Part shown: positions 35,476-43,954 of the stretch, piece by piece
Numbering within the stretch: the stretch's first letter is position 1
How the letters are laid out: each line of letters begins with the position of its first letter
Made by a program: the position numbers and the translations under genes
Notes under the pieces: model-generated
Told to the model about the DNA's origin: nothing
The model's database searches: none
The model's input: only the letters and a program-made list of their open reading frames with translations
Source of the DNA: Promethearchaeota archaeon
GTDB lineage: Archaea; Asgardarchaeota; Lokiarchaeia; Sigyniarchaeales; SOKP01
Direction of reading: 5' to 3'
Assembly (NCBI GenBank): GCA_019058425.1
Contig: JAHPYZ010000003.1
Span: 44,573-108,572 of the forward strand
DNA length: 64,000 nucleotides

Positions 35476-36882
35476 TTAGAGATTAAGTTCTATAATTTTA
35501 TCTTGATGTATTTTTACTTTTTCTGGAGTTAAAGGAAAAAATTTCCAGAAGACTATCGCACCTAACAGCATAAATATTGCTGGAATCAAGGCAAAGTGTA
35601 CATGTACCCCCCATATTGCAGAGCTTGGTTGGGCAGATAAAGGTTGTCCTTCCAAAAATCCTGTAATCGTTTGTACTGATGCAAAAACAATAGCCTGTAT
35701 TAAAATTGCAAATCTCCCAAAGAACTGTAAAAAGCCATTATATATACCTTCTTGACGTTTACGAGTATTTACTACAGATTCATCTATAACATCACCTAGA
35801 ACAGGTGCAATCATTGTCCAAAAACCTCCAAGGCCAAATCCCCATAGAATGAGAACTATAAATGCTACCCAAACACTATTAAGAAATATGAATGGTACAG
35901 TGAAAATTGTTAACAAGAAACTATTTATCAACATGACAGTTTTATTGTTATTAGTTTTCCGAGCGACAATAGCCCATACTGGTGAAGAGATTAGTGCCCC
36001 AATAAGAAAACCAGCGGATAATAATGTTTGAATTCCCACTTCTTCAGCTAGGATATATTCTACAAAAAATGGGATAGATGCTTGGAAACAAATTACAAGT
36101 GATCTATAAAGTGTATATGTAATAATGAAGAATAAAAATGCTTTCTGTTTCAGCGACATTTTTAAGGTTTTAAAGAATGGCATTTTTTCTTCAGTTTCAG
36201 ATGATTTGAGATATTTATCGATTGTAACTTGATCTTCTCTACAACCAGGAATTGAAAGCATTAAAACAATTAATCCGATAACCATGATTAACCCTCCTTT
36301 TACTACATATGTACTCGGTACAAGACGCTCTATGACCAAAGGTGGTAATAAAGCCCCTAGTGCTACTCCAATTATTGCGATAGGTGTTTGTATTCCAGTT
36401 GCTTTTCTACGTTCATCTACTGACCGAAATTTATCAGGAAAAAGAGCTGAAAAATTCACAAAAAATATTGAGTTAAAAGTGTCAAAGATACATGTAGAAA
36501 CTATAAACCAAATGAAAAAGATCCAAGCTCCTGATTGAGGATCGAGATTTGGAAGGAACATTCTAGGTGAAAATACAAGTAAATAACTAAATAGATAAAG
36601 GACGCCACCGAACATTATCCAGGGAAATCTTCTCCCCCATTTTTTAGTGAATTTAAATGGTTTATTTGTTAGGTATCCAACTAAAGGATCATTTACTGCA
36701 TTCCAAATTGCATATATCACTACAGCCACTCCAATGATTAAGGCATCAACACCAATAGTTCTTACATAATAATAGTACAACCATGCGGTAAATGCCATTT
36801 CGACAAATTCAGTTAAGAATTTACCAAAGCCATAAGAAGCCATATTTAAATTTGAATGCACAATTTCTTTTTCTTCTCCCAT
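35476..36882 (-). CDS. GPH-family (MFS_2) sugar:cation symporter-like transporter
   Basis: The 468-aa protein has twelve predicted helices and the start typical of the glycoside-pentoside-hexuronide symporters: YGFGKFLTEFVEMAFTAWLYYYYV, NAVNDPLVGYLTNK and KKWGRRFPWIMFG (loop 2-3). The middle loop is charged (YLKSSETEEKMPFFKTLKM). Substrates of this group are sugars or sulfonated sugars, co-transported with sodium or protons. No sugar enzyme is adjacent, so the substrate is not known. It sits between two small rubredoxin genes and is transcribed in the same direction as them. Confidence 0.85.
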   Translation of the reverse strand: MGEEKEIVHSNLNMASYGFGKFLTEFVEMAFTAWLYYYYVRTIGVDALIIGVAVVIYAIWNAVNDPLVGYLTNKPFKFTKKWGRRFPWIMFGGVLYLFSYLLVFSPRMFLPNLDPQSGAWIFFIWFIVSTCIFDTFNSIFFVNFSALFPDKFRSVDERRKATGIQTPIAIIGVALGALLPPLVIERLVPSTYVVKGGLIMVIGLIVLMLSIPGCREDQVTIDKYLKSSETEEKMPFFKTLKMSLKQKAFLFFIITYTLYRSLVICFQASIPFFVEYILAEEVGIQTLLSAGFLIGALISSPVWAIVARKTNNNKTVMLINSFLLTIFTVPFIFLNSVWVAFIVLILWGFGLGGFWTMIAPVLGDVIDESVVNTRKRQEGIYNGFLQFFGRFAILIQAIVFASVQTITGFLEGQPLSAQPSSAIWGVHVHFALIPAIFMLLGAIVFWKFFPLTPEKVKIHQDKIIELNL

Positions 36883-36993
36883 AATTGAGCACGGTTTTTT
36901 ATGAGTAACTAAATTAAATTAAATAAGAATTAGTTGTTTCTGTTTTTATATGTAATGATATTTTTCCTATAATAAAGTTCAAAACTTGCCTTT

Positions 36994-37143
36994 TTATCGT
37001 GGTTCCTTTTTAACAAAGAATTTTTTTGAGGAACGACATTTAGGACATTTATATTCCCCCTCTTCTAATTCTTCGAAGGGAATATCTTTTTCATTATTAT
37101 CATAAATATAATTACATCTTTTACACCGATAGATAGAAATAAT
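36994..37143 (-). CDS. Rubredoxin-like small protein with apparent ATT start
   Basis: This gene is not in the ORF track. The minus strand encodes IISIYRCKRCNYIYDNNEKD, then IPFEELEEGEYKCPKCRSSK and a basic tail, 49 residues. Cys pairs at CKRC and CPKC and the EEL-EGEYKCP segment are rubredoxin-like. In frame upstream are TGA and TAA, and no ATG, GTG or TTG precedes the first Cys. GAGGTG lies before TAA and then ATT ATT at 37143-37138. An AUU start is therefore the simplest reading. It follows the MFS-type gene's start by about 110 bases and precedes the rubredoxin oxidoreductase end by 30, on the same strand as both. Confidence 0.7.
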   Translation of the reverse strand: MISIYRCKRCNYIYDNNEKDIPFEELEEGEYKCPKCRSSKKFFVKKEPR

Positions 37144-37173
37144 TTATCACCTCAGTAAAAATTTAATTAAATT

Positions 37174-38520
37174 TTAATTTTTTTTTGTAAAATCTTTTTT
37201 AGAGCCTTTACAATTTGGACATTTCCAATCGGGAGGCAGATCTTTAAAAAGAACACCCATTTTAGCTTCATCATACTCTAAACCACATTTGTTACATGTA
37301 TAAGAATATAATTCTAAAAGTCTTTTAAGCTCATCTTTGTCAACATCTTCTTCCATTTTATTATAGACGTACGACATGGCATTATTTTCACCGAATAAAA
37401 TCGCACCCTTTAACTTATTTCCTTTTAAAACTAGCTTTTGATAACAACAATCCTTTTTATCTGCTTTTTTTAAGATTTCCCAAGCCCCGCTTTCTTCTTT
37501 AGAGGGATCTATAGTTCCTATTGAGGTCAACTCCAACCCAACAATCTTAAGAGTATTTTTTGGTGTAGTTCCTTTATAATCAACATTTTTCAAATCAAGT
37601 ACAGAAGCAGCAACTACTTTTGATTGTTCCATGCATGCTGGAATAATACCCCATATTTGATTTTTATATTCTATACAGTCTCCAACTGCATACACATCTT
37701 TTTCACTCGTTTCTAAAAATTCATTTACAATTATTCCTCTATTCGTTTTAATATCTGCTTCCTTAGCCAAATCAATTGTCGGGTTAATTCCTGCTTGAAT
37801 TAAAACTATATCAGTATCAAAAATGCGCCCATCTTTTAATTTAATTCCGGTAATTACACCATTACCTTGAATTTCTTCAGTTGCAGCATCTAAAACAACT
37901 TGAATTCCTCTATTTTCTATTTCCTCTTTTAACATAGTAGCACATTCATCGTCTAACTGTCTTGGTAATAAACGGGGAAAGAATTCTACTACTGTTGTTT
38001 TTAAATTACTATTATTTATTTGATTTGCTAATTCTAAACCAAGTAGACCTCCACCGATCACTATTGCTTTCTTAGCATTTTTATTTTTAATAAAGTCTTT
38101 TATATCTAATGCATCATCAATACTTCTCAAAGTAAATAATCCTTGATTTTTACTTTTCATTTCAACAGCATTTTTAATCGGAGGAATATTTGGAGTACTT
38201 CCTAAAGCAAGAATAAGTTTGTCATAGTATACTAGGTCTGTCTCTCCCTCAACCTTAATTGTTTTATTGGTTGGATTGATATTATTGATTTTTTTATTGA
38301 GATTTAAATTTAGTTTCTTGGCTTTATACCAATCTTCTTTAAAAACAATTAAATCATCAAGAGTTTTTTTTCCTGAAATTAGTTCTGGTAAATTGATTCT
38401 TGTATAATAAGGATATTTTTCTTGTGTAAAAATATCTATTTCAACTTCATCATTAAAATATCTTAAATTTTGGGCAGTAAAAGTCCCAGAAACGTTATTT
38501 CCTATTATTACAACTTTCAT
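37174..38520 (-). CDS. NAD(P)H:rubredoxin oxidoreductase with fused rubredoxin
   Basis: The 448-aa protein has a class-I pyridine-nucleotide oxidoreductase body: FAD motif VVIIGNNVSGTFTAQNLR, NAD motif AIVIGGGLLGLELANQ (near 155), and VYAVGDCIEY (near 280). A rubredoxin domain follows at residues about 400-445 (YTCNKCGLEYDEAKMG ... WKCPNCKGSKKDF). NROR passes electrons from NAD(P)H to rubredoxin, and in Clostridium and Pyrococcus it feeds superoxide reductase, rubrerythrin and FprA. All these acceptors are in this window. The fused rubredoxin would make the transfer internal. It is the upstream gene of the short rubredoxin cluster. Confidence 0.93.
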   Translation of the reverse strand: MKVVIIGNNVSGTFTAQNLRYFNDEVEIDIFTQEKYPYYTRINLPELISGKKTLDDLIVFKEDWYKAKKLNLNLNKKINNINPTNKTIKVEGETDLVYYDKLILALGSTPNIPPIKNAVEMKSKNQGLFTLRSIDDALDIKDFIKNKNAKKAIVIGGGLLGLELANQINNSNLKTTVVEFFPRLLPRQLDDECATMLKEEIENRGIQVVLDAATEEIQGNGVITGIKLKDGRIFDTDIVLIQAGINPTIDLAKEADIKTNRGIIVNEFLETSEKDVYAVGDCIEYKNQIWGIIPACMEQSKVVAASVLDLKNVDYKGTTPKNTLKIVGLELTSIGTIDPSKEESGAWEILKKADKKDCCYQKLVLKGNKLKGAILFGENNAMSYVYNKMEEDVDKDELKRLLELYSYTCNKCGLEYDEAKMGVLFKDLPPDWKCPNCKGSKKDFTKKN

Positions 38521-38579
38521 AGAATAATTAGTATATACATCTTATTTTAACGTTTTTATTATATAATGTAAACTTGAAT

Positions 38580-38684
38580 AAACTTAGAAGTTTTGCTAAG
38601 CGTCTTGGTTTAGATATAGGAATTTTGGAACATTCCTATATATATCTTTATTATGATGTGATAAATGATATAATAATAGAATAA
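38580..38684 (+). pseudogene. Decayed cooS fragment
   Basis: Bases 38580-38615 match 44333-44368 inside cooS at 32 of 36 positions. In frame they encode KLRSFAKRLGLD, against KLKIFAERLGLD in CooS. The frame continues to a stop at 38684 and again shows LYYDVINDI where CooS has LYYFVKEDF. This is a leftover of a second CO dehydrogenase copy. It lies directly at the edge of the G+C-rich block that follows. No other gene is seen in the 270-base gap between the oxidoreductases. Confidence 0.5.
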
Positions 38685-38789
38685 AGAGAATTACGACTAA
38701 CATAACAAGACTAAATTAACTTAGCGATTTTTTCACATTCATAAGCACTCATGATACATCTCCTTTCATTCCAAGCATAAGTCGCAGTG

Positions 38790-40754
38790 CTAAAGCATGG
38801 AAGCGGTGCTGAACGCGCTACGAATGGCCTTTTGGATATTACCGACAACACTGCAGTCACCGATCATAAAGAATTGATCGGCGGCTCCATAAAACGTAAG
38901 TGCTAGGTCATTCTTGGGTTTCATACCGACCGATAAAACAATCGTACCGGCTTCTATGGTTTGCTCAGAACCGTCAGCTTTAGTATAGACGACATGATCG
39001 GTTCCAATGCTTTTTACGTAAGCCCGTAAAAAGTAGTTAAAATTGGGCAGCTTCTCCCAGGCTTTCTTAAACAAGGTGTAAAAATGAAGCGGGGCTGCAT
39101 GGGGTGCCAGCATACCCCCCATTTCTAGCAACGTAACTGAATGCCCTTTCTCAGCCAGATGCATCCCGGTTTCCACACCCACTTCTCCGCCACCGATAAT
39201 TATAACTTTTTCTGAAAGGCTATCTTCATGCCCGTAAACATCGGGGGCAAACACAACATTCTTTTGGTCAACGCCGGGAATTGGGGGGACAATCGGTTCA
39301 GACCCCACACTGGCTAAAACCGCATCGTAGTTCTCCTGCCTCAGCATTTCCGGTGTAACTTCCGTATTCAAAAGCACTTCAATATCCGCCTTGGTAACCT
39401 GCCGGAAAAGATAGTTTTTAAAATCACGCTGGGGCCATTTAAATGAAACATTATCGGTAGTTTTAAGCAATCCACCCATGGTGTCACTTTTTTCATACAA
39501 TGTAACCTCATGTCCCCTTTCCTTTGCAACTAGAGCAGCTTTCATTCCGGCCGGACCACCACCAATTATGGCAATCTTTTTCCTTTGTGTGGGAGGCTGA
39601 ATCATTCGTTCAATTTTATGCTCCAATCCCCAGGTTGGATTAACAGAACATACACTAACCATTGGATCAGAAAAGCTTGCCGATAAACACAAATTGCACC
39701 TGATGCAAGGTACTACATCTTCGCCTTTGCCTTCGTAAGCCAGACGTCCGTAATCCGGGTTGCTGATTATTCCCCTGGCCATGGCAATAAAATCAGCTTT
39801 TCCAGAAGCGATGATATCTTCACAAACGTCAAGATCCTGATATCCACCCACTGTTACCACCGCAATATCCACTTTGCTTTTTTTAACCGCTTCGGCCATA
39901 TACAAGTATGGTGTTCGCTCAGACATGAAGCCATTGGGGTGAGCTGGGTCAATGTGGGCTGCTCGAAGCTGAAGCAAGTCGATGTATCCGGTAAATAACT
40001 TGGCATATTGAATTGTATCCTCCAAGGTTATACCCCCCGGCATTCCGCTTCCGCTTATACTAGCCTCAATCAGAAAATCGTTTCCGCAAGCCTGCTTGAT
40101 GCGATCTGCCACTATTATAGGAAATCGTGCTCTGTTTTCAACACTTCCGCCATATTGATCCTTCCTTTTGTTCGTGAGCGGCGACAGGAATCTTCCCAGT
40201 ATGGTCAATCGGTAAGCCATATGAAGATAGACCATATCAAAGCCTACTGCCTTCAATATAATTGCTTGACGTACAAAATCATTGGCAACTTCATCCAGGA
40301 CGTCTACCGGAATTTCTTCCCTGGTTCGGGGTTTAATTCCAGGGAACACAACTTCTTCAGGGGATTCATCACTGACATCGAATTGAAGCGGGACGTATCC
40401 ACCGATTTGCATCGATGCCTTACCACCGTAAAAATGGATGGTATCGGTCAGTTGGGAGAGATATCGTTTACAGGTCCCATTATATATATCAAAAGAACCG
40501 GGTAGCACTGTCTTTGCGATAAATGTTGCACGTTTCTTTTCGGGAACAAAATGCGGCATGCCGACACCGCCGCAGGTAACAATAGCCATCCCGTTTTTGG
40601 CCTTGTTGGCATAATGTGTTATTAGCGCCTCGGTTGGATATGTCTCAGATCCTTGAATATAACTGGGACTGCTCCTTGATGCAATTAATCGGTTTTTCAA
40701 AACGACATTGCCTATTTTAAACGGTGATAATAGATTTTTGTATTTCTGTGACAT
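38790..40754 (-). CDS. Old-yellow-enzyme-type NADH:flavin oxidoreductase (2,4-dienoyl-CoA reductase-like)
   Basis: The protein (654 aa) has an FMN TIM barrel (LLSPFKIGNVVLKNRL, then GRFLSPLTNKRKDQYGGSVE), a [4Fe-4S] motif CIRCNLCL with a later Cys (VSVCSVNP), and a C-terminal FAD/NAD(P)H part (IAIIGGGPAGMKAALVA; VIIIGGGEVGVETGMHL). It belongs to the FadH / BaiCD / trimethylamine dehydrogenase group that reduces enoyl bonds in fatty acids, steroids or aromatics. Its codons are clearly richer in G and C than genes on either side (many GGC, CTG, ACC), and it ends at a TAG. It is most likely a recent bacterial acquisition. The substrate is unknown. Confidence 0.92.
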   Translation of the reverse strand: MSQKYKNLLSPFKIGNVVLKNRLIASRSSPSYIQGSETYPTEALITHYANKAKNGMAIVTCGGVGMPHFVPEKKRATFIAKTVLPGSFDIYNGTCKRYLSQLTDTIHFYGGKASMQIGGYVPLQFDVSDESPEEVVFPGIKPRTREEIPVDVLDEVANDFVRQAIILKAVGFDMVYLHMAYRLTILGRFLSPLTNKRKDQYGGSVENRARFPIIVADRIKQACGNDFLIEASISGSGMPGGITLEDTIQYAKLFTGYIDLLQLRAAHIDPAHPNGFMSERTPYLYMAEAVKKSKVDIAVVTVGGYQDLDVCEDIIASGKADFIAMARGIISNPDYGRLAYEGKGEDVVPCIRCNLCLSASFSDPMVSVCSVNPTWGLEHKIERMIQPPTQRKKIAIIGGGPAGMKAALVAKERGHEVTLYEKSDTMGGLLKTTDNVSFKWPQRDFKNYLFRQVTKADIEVLLNTEVTPEMLRQENYDAVLASVGSEPIVPPIPGVDQKNVVFAPDVYGHEDSLSEKVIIIGGGEVGVETGMHLAEKGHSVTLLEMGGMLAPHAAPLHFYTLFKKAWEKLPNFNYFLRAYVKSIGTDHVVYTKADGSEQTIEAGTIVLSVGMKPKNDLALTFYGAADQFFMIGDCSVVGNIQKAIRSAFSTASML

Positions 40755-41090
40755 GGCAATTTCTCCTTTTTACTTTTTGTTTTTCTCTTCATCCATATAT
40801 ATTATTGATTATTAAATTTTGACAAAATTAATTAAAAACCTTTTCAAGCTCTTTATTTCAAAAGTGAAGGAAAATGGAAAAATTTTAAAGACTTAACCTG
40901 CAAAACTTAATTAAAAACTCAAATCTTAATCAAATCATTATTTATGCGCTCTTGAAATAAAAGTATTTTTGGTGCTGAAGTATAGCTTATAACGACCAAT
41001 TGCTCTTTTGTATATTTTATTTGTGGCTTCAAGTACAGCTATATATTTTGAAATATAAATTTAAATAAGACTCTTTCATGTATATAATTA

Positions 41091-41120
41091 ATCGATCAGG
41101 GTGACCATAATCGATCACCC
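41091..41120 (+). promoter_or_regulatory. Direct and inverted repeat ahead of the M24 gene
   Basis: ATCGATCA occurs twice, 19 bases apart (41091-41098 and 41110-41117), about two helix turns, and GGGTGA (41099-41104) faces TCACCC (41115-41120). It lies 37-66 bases before the ATG at 41157, downstream of a TATA-like AAATATAAATTTAAAT near 41051-41066. The place is right for an operator. The remainder of the 402-base gap 40755-41156 is AT-rich and shows no gene. Confidence 0.35.
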
Positions 41121-41156
41121 ATAAAAAAATAAAACAATTAATGGACATAAAAAAAT

Positions 41157-42401
41157 ATGGCATTTGGAAAATATGCGGTCGATTATGAACAAAGAATTAA
41201 TTATGATCGTTTACGTAAAGAAAGGTTGAACCGTGCAAAGGAGCAGATGGAAAAGGATGGTCTTGGTTGTTTATTAACATTTGATCCAGCCAATATCAGA
41301 TATCTCACATCCTATTATGTCACCACACCCATGCGGATGCTCGAAATGCAGTGTGTTTTCATTGCAAAAAACGGTGAGCCATACTTATTCAGTGGAGGTA
41401 CACCCTCAGAAACAGAGAGGCGAATGCCTTGGATGGAAAATAGGGTAAAACCTTCACTTGGGACTCCAAAATTGGCTCCGAAAAATGTACAGGGCCTAGA
41501 TATTGGAAGGATGACCGAAAGGATAGTTAAATTGATGGTTGAACATGGAATGGAGAGAGAGCCTATAGGTGTAGATGGAACTACAATGCAGGCGCTCTAT
41601 GTTGAGGCATTTAACAAAAAGGGAATTAAAGCAGTTAATGGAAAGTCCACAATGGATGAAGCCAGATTGATAAAGACTCAAGACGAAATAGAATTAATGC
41701 GTATAACTTGTGCAAATTCCGAGAGGGCGTTTGCAGCTATTATAGATGCCATAAAACCAGGTATAAGGGAGTGTGATCTCGTGGGTATAGGCATAAAAGC
41801 CCTATATGAGGAGGGTGATGATCATACTGAAGACCTGGTATGCTGTTCCGGCTACAATACCAATCCTTTCGGATGGTCATTCAGTGACAAGCCTATACGA
41901 CCAGGTGATCTAATCTATATAGACGTTGATGGGGCATCTTACCAAGGTTATTTGTCCTGTGTATACAGGACTTTCTGTTGTGGAAAGGCCACCCAAGAAC
42001 AGAAAGACCTGTACGAGGAATGCCGTGCGATGTTATATAACGGGATAAGCGCTGTAAAGGCGGGAAATACAACTCATGATGTTGCTGAAAAATGGCCAGA
42101 CTCACCTAAATACTGGGGATATGACAGATGGAGTGAAGTTGGGTCTTACGCAGTTGGTCATGGTCTTGGCCTTACGCTTCATGATCCTCCACTTATCTCC
42201 CGTGGTTCCAAGGAAGGAGGTTGGCCTCCAATAGAGCTTAAAGAGGGAATGGTGCTCGCCCTCGAGACATGGACCGGTAAAAAAGGCGGCAAAGATGGCG
42301 TTCGGCTAGAAGAAGATGTTCTTGTTACGAAGAATGGATGTGAATTACTAACACGATGGCCAATAGAAGAATTAATGGAATGCTGGATTCCATATAAATA
42401 A
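41157..42401 (+). CDS. M24-family Xaa-Pro aminopeptidase / creatinase-like protein
   Basis: The 414-aa protein has the creatinase N-domain (RLNRAKEQMEKDGLGCLLTF) and the pita-bread C-domain from about residue 175. Metal-ligand positions of M24 peptidases can be traced: Asp in IDVDGASYQGY, His in GHGLGLTLHDPP, Glu in LALETW and Glu in RLEEDVLVT. The second Asp, normally GYxSD, is Cys in GYLSCVYRTF. Loss of a ligand would suit a non-metal creatinase-type hydrolase or another C-N cleaving enzyme better than a true peptidase. Codon use is richer in G+C than the neighbours outside the block. It is followed after 48 bases by a DUF362 protein. Confidence 0.85.
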   Translation: MAFGKYAVDYEQRINYDRLRKERLNRAKEQMEKDGLGCLLTFDPANIRYLTSYYVTTPMRMLEMQCVFIAKNGEPYLFSGGTPSETERRMPWMENRVKPSLGTPKLAPKNVQGLDIGRMTERIVKLMVEHGMEREPIGVDGTTMQALYVEAFNKKGIKAVNGKSTMDEARLIKTQDEIELMRITCANSERAFAAIIDAIKPGIRECDLVGIGIKALYEEGDDHTEDLVCCSGYNTNPFGWSFSDKPIRPGDLIYIDVDGASYQGYLSCVYRTFCCGKATQEQKDLYEECRAMLYNGISAVKAGNTTHDVAEKWPDSPKYWGYDRWSEVGSYAVGHGLGLTLHDPPLISRGSKEGGWPPIELKEGMVLALETWTGKKGGKDGVRLEEDVLVTKNGCELLTRWPIEELMECWIPYK

Positions 42402-42449
42402 AAATTATCATGTATAGTAGTTTGACAAAAATATAATAAGAAATTATAT

Positions 42450-43730
42450 ATGTCAAAATCGATTGTTTCTATTGTAAAGGGTACTGATGCCAAAAAAATG
42501 GTGGAGGATGCATTAAACCATCTAGGTGGAGTTGATTCCCTCATTAAAGAAGGATCAACTGTGATTGTAAAACCTAATGGAGGACATGTTGGATCCCCTG
42601 AGAGTTCCGTGTGCACGAGTCCTGCAGTTGTAAAAGCCGTGATTGAGACTCTGCGGAAGGCAAATCCAAAAAAAATCATTCTAGCAGAATCTTCCGCCAT
42701 AGGATGCGATACTATGGAATGTCTTGAAGTAAGTGGAATATTGAAAGCAGCTGAGGAAGCTGGAGTAGATGATATTCGTGATATTAAAAGTGACACTGAT
42801 CTTATAAGAATTCAGATCCAAAATCCCAGATCCGCTTTAATAAATGTAAAATTACCTCGCTTTCTTGTAGAAGCGGATCATATAGTAAATGTTCCTATCT
42901 TTAAAACTCACGTAAGTATGGTTTTTACATGCGCTCTTAAAAATATTAAGGGTGTAGTACAAGATAGTATCCATGGTGCTATGCATATGACCGATCTCGC
43001 TGCTGCGATGATGGATCTTTGGTCAGTTATCAAGGCAGATCTTTCCATTGCTGATCTTATTAGGCCCATGGAGGGTTTTGGACCACATACAACAGGAAAT
43101 CCGGTAGATTTTGGTTGTATCGTTGCTAGTCAGGACCCAGTAGCTCTCGATGCCACCGTTTGTAGGATGGTTGGTCTGGATATTAATGATGTAGATTACT
43201 TTAAGGCTGCCCGTGACAGAGAACTTGGGGTTGTGGATGAGAATGAAATAGAGATCAGAGGAAATACAATAAAGGAAGTCTACAAGCCATTACATCTGTC
43301 ATATTTGGAAGGTTTTGCAGCGTGGCCAGAGTATAACTTTTACATCGAAAATGCATGTAGCTCCTGCCAGGGGCTTATGGCATTTAGCATGGTAAAACTG
43401 AAATTACTGGGCGAGTATGATAAGAATAAAGGAATTGATATTGTGTTAGGAAGGAAGAAAGAAATCCCTGAAGGAGTTCGTTTTGGTAAAGATCTAATTC
43501 TTGTGGGAGATTGCACCAACTTTTTGAAAAAGAAGATTAAAGAAGCCGGTAAGAGCTGTATCCATGTAGGTGGATGTCCTCCTGGTGAACCGCTTCCATA
43601 TTGGGGGATAACAGATAGAGTTGATTTCCCCAATCCTGACTTGGTCAAAGATCCCAAAAAAGTGAGACAGAGATTGGAAGATGAAACAGAACTTTTATTA
43701 AAGAAGATAAAGGAAAAGAAAAAGGAATAG
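42450..43730 (+). CDS. DUF362 domain protein
   Basis: The 426-aa protein begins KSIVSIVKGTDAKKMVEDAL and has the DUF362 core (GSTVIVKPNGGHVG, FKTHVSMVFTCALKNIKGV, SQDPVALDATVCRMVG). DUF362 proteins are often linked to ferredoxin domains. Here there is no CxxCxxC cluster, but Cys residues stand out in NACSSCQGLM and GGCPPGEP near the end. The function of the family is unsettled; roles in redox or lactate racemase-like chemistry have been suggested for relatives. It belongs with the M24 gene upstream, in the G+C-richer block. An inverted repeat follows its stop codon. Confidence 0.85.
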   Translation: MSKSIVSIVKGTDAKKMVEDALNHLGGVDSLIKEGSTVIVKPNGGHVGSPESSVCTSPAVVKAVIETLRKANPKKIILAESSAIGCDTMECLEVSGILKAAEEAGVDDIRDIKSDTDLIRIQIQNPRSALINVKLPRFLVEADHIVNVPIFKTHVSMVFTCALKNIKGVVQDSIHGAMHMTDLAAAMMDLWSVIKADLSIADLIRPMEGFGPHTTGNPVDFGCIVASQDPVALDATVCRMVGLDINDVDYFKAARDRELGVVDENEIEIRGNTIKEVYKPLHLSYLEGFAAWPEYNFYIENACSSCQGLMAFSMVKLKLLGEYDKNKGIDIVLGRKKEIPEGVRFGKDLILVGDCTNFLKKKIKEAGKSCIHVGGCPPGEPLPYWGITDRVDFPNPDLVKDPKKVRQRLEDETELLLKKIKEKKKE

Positions 43731-43735
43731 TTTAA

Positions 43736-43761
43736 TTCACTCTCACCAGAAGAAGAGTGAA
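43736..43761 (+). terminator. Inverted repeat after the DUF362 gene
   Basis: TTCACTCT and AGAGTGAA form a perfect 8-bp stem with a 10-base loop, 6 bases behind the stop. No T-run follows, so it is not a full bacterial terminator. It stands out because the other genes here end in T-runs without stems. Confidence 0.35.
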
Positions 43762-43882
43762 GCAGACTGCCCTACTTCATAATCTTCACATTGAACTGGT
43801 TTTAAATCTGACATAAAATAAATTAATGAAGATTTAGATAAAATTTTAACTATTAATTTTAAAGGTGGAGCAGTAGTCAAGT

Positions 43883-43892
43883 GAACATGTTC
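43883..43892. promoter_or_regulatory. Palindromic operator GAACATGTTC upstream of cooS
   Basis: The palindrome, 12 bp if the flanking T and A are counted (TGAACATGTTCA), lies directly before the TATA-like ATATATTTAAATT at 43897-43909 and about 60 bases before cooS. The same 10-mer recurs in front of the iron-sulfur protein gene at 46386-46395. Its position against the TATA/BRE region suits a transcription factor that activates or blocks this promoter. Confidence 0.6.
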
Positions 43893-43954
43893 AACAATAT
43901 ATTTAAATTATAATGACTGCTTTTAAATTCGATCGATTTGAGTACACATATTAG

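Noticed and set aside
40008-40505. 165-aa plus-strand ORF
   Set aside because: It lies wholly inside the old-yellow-enzyme-type gene on the other strand; that gene has full family motifs, and this frame shows none.
42179-42796. 205-aa minus-strand ORF
   Set aside because: It is antisense to the M24 and DUF362 genes across their junction and shows only Ser/Pro-rich shadow composition.
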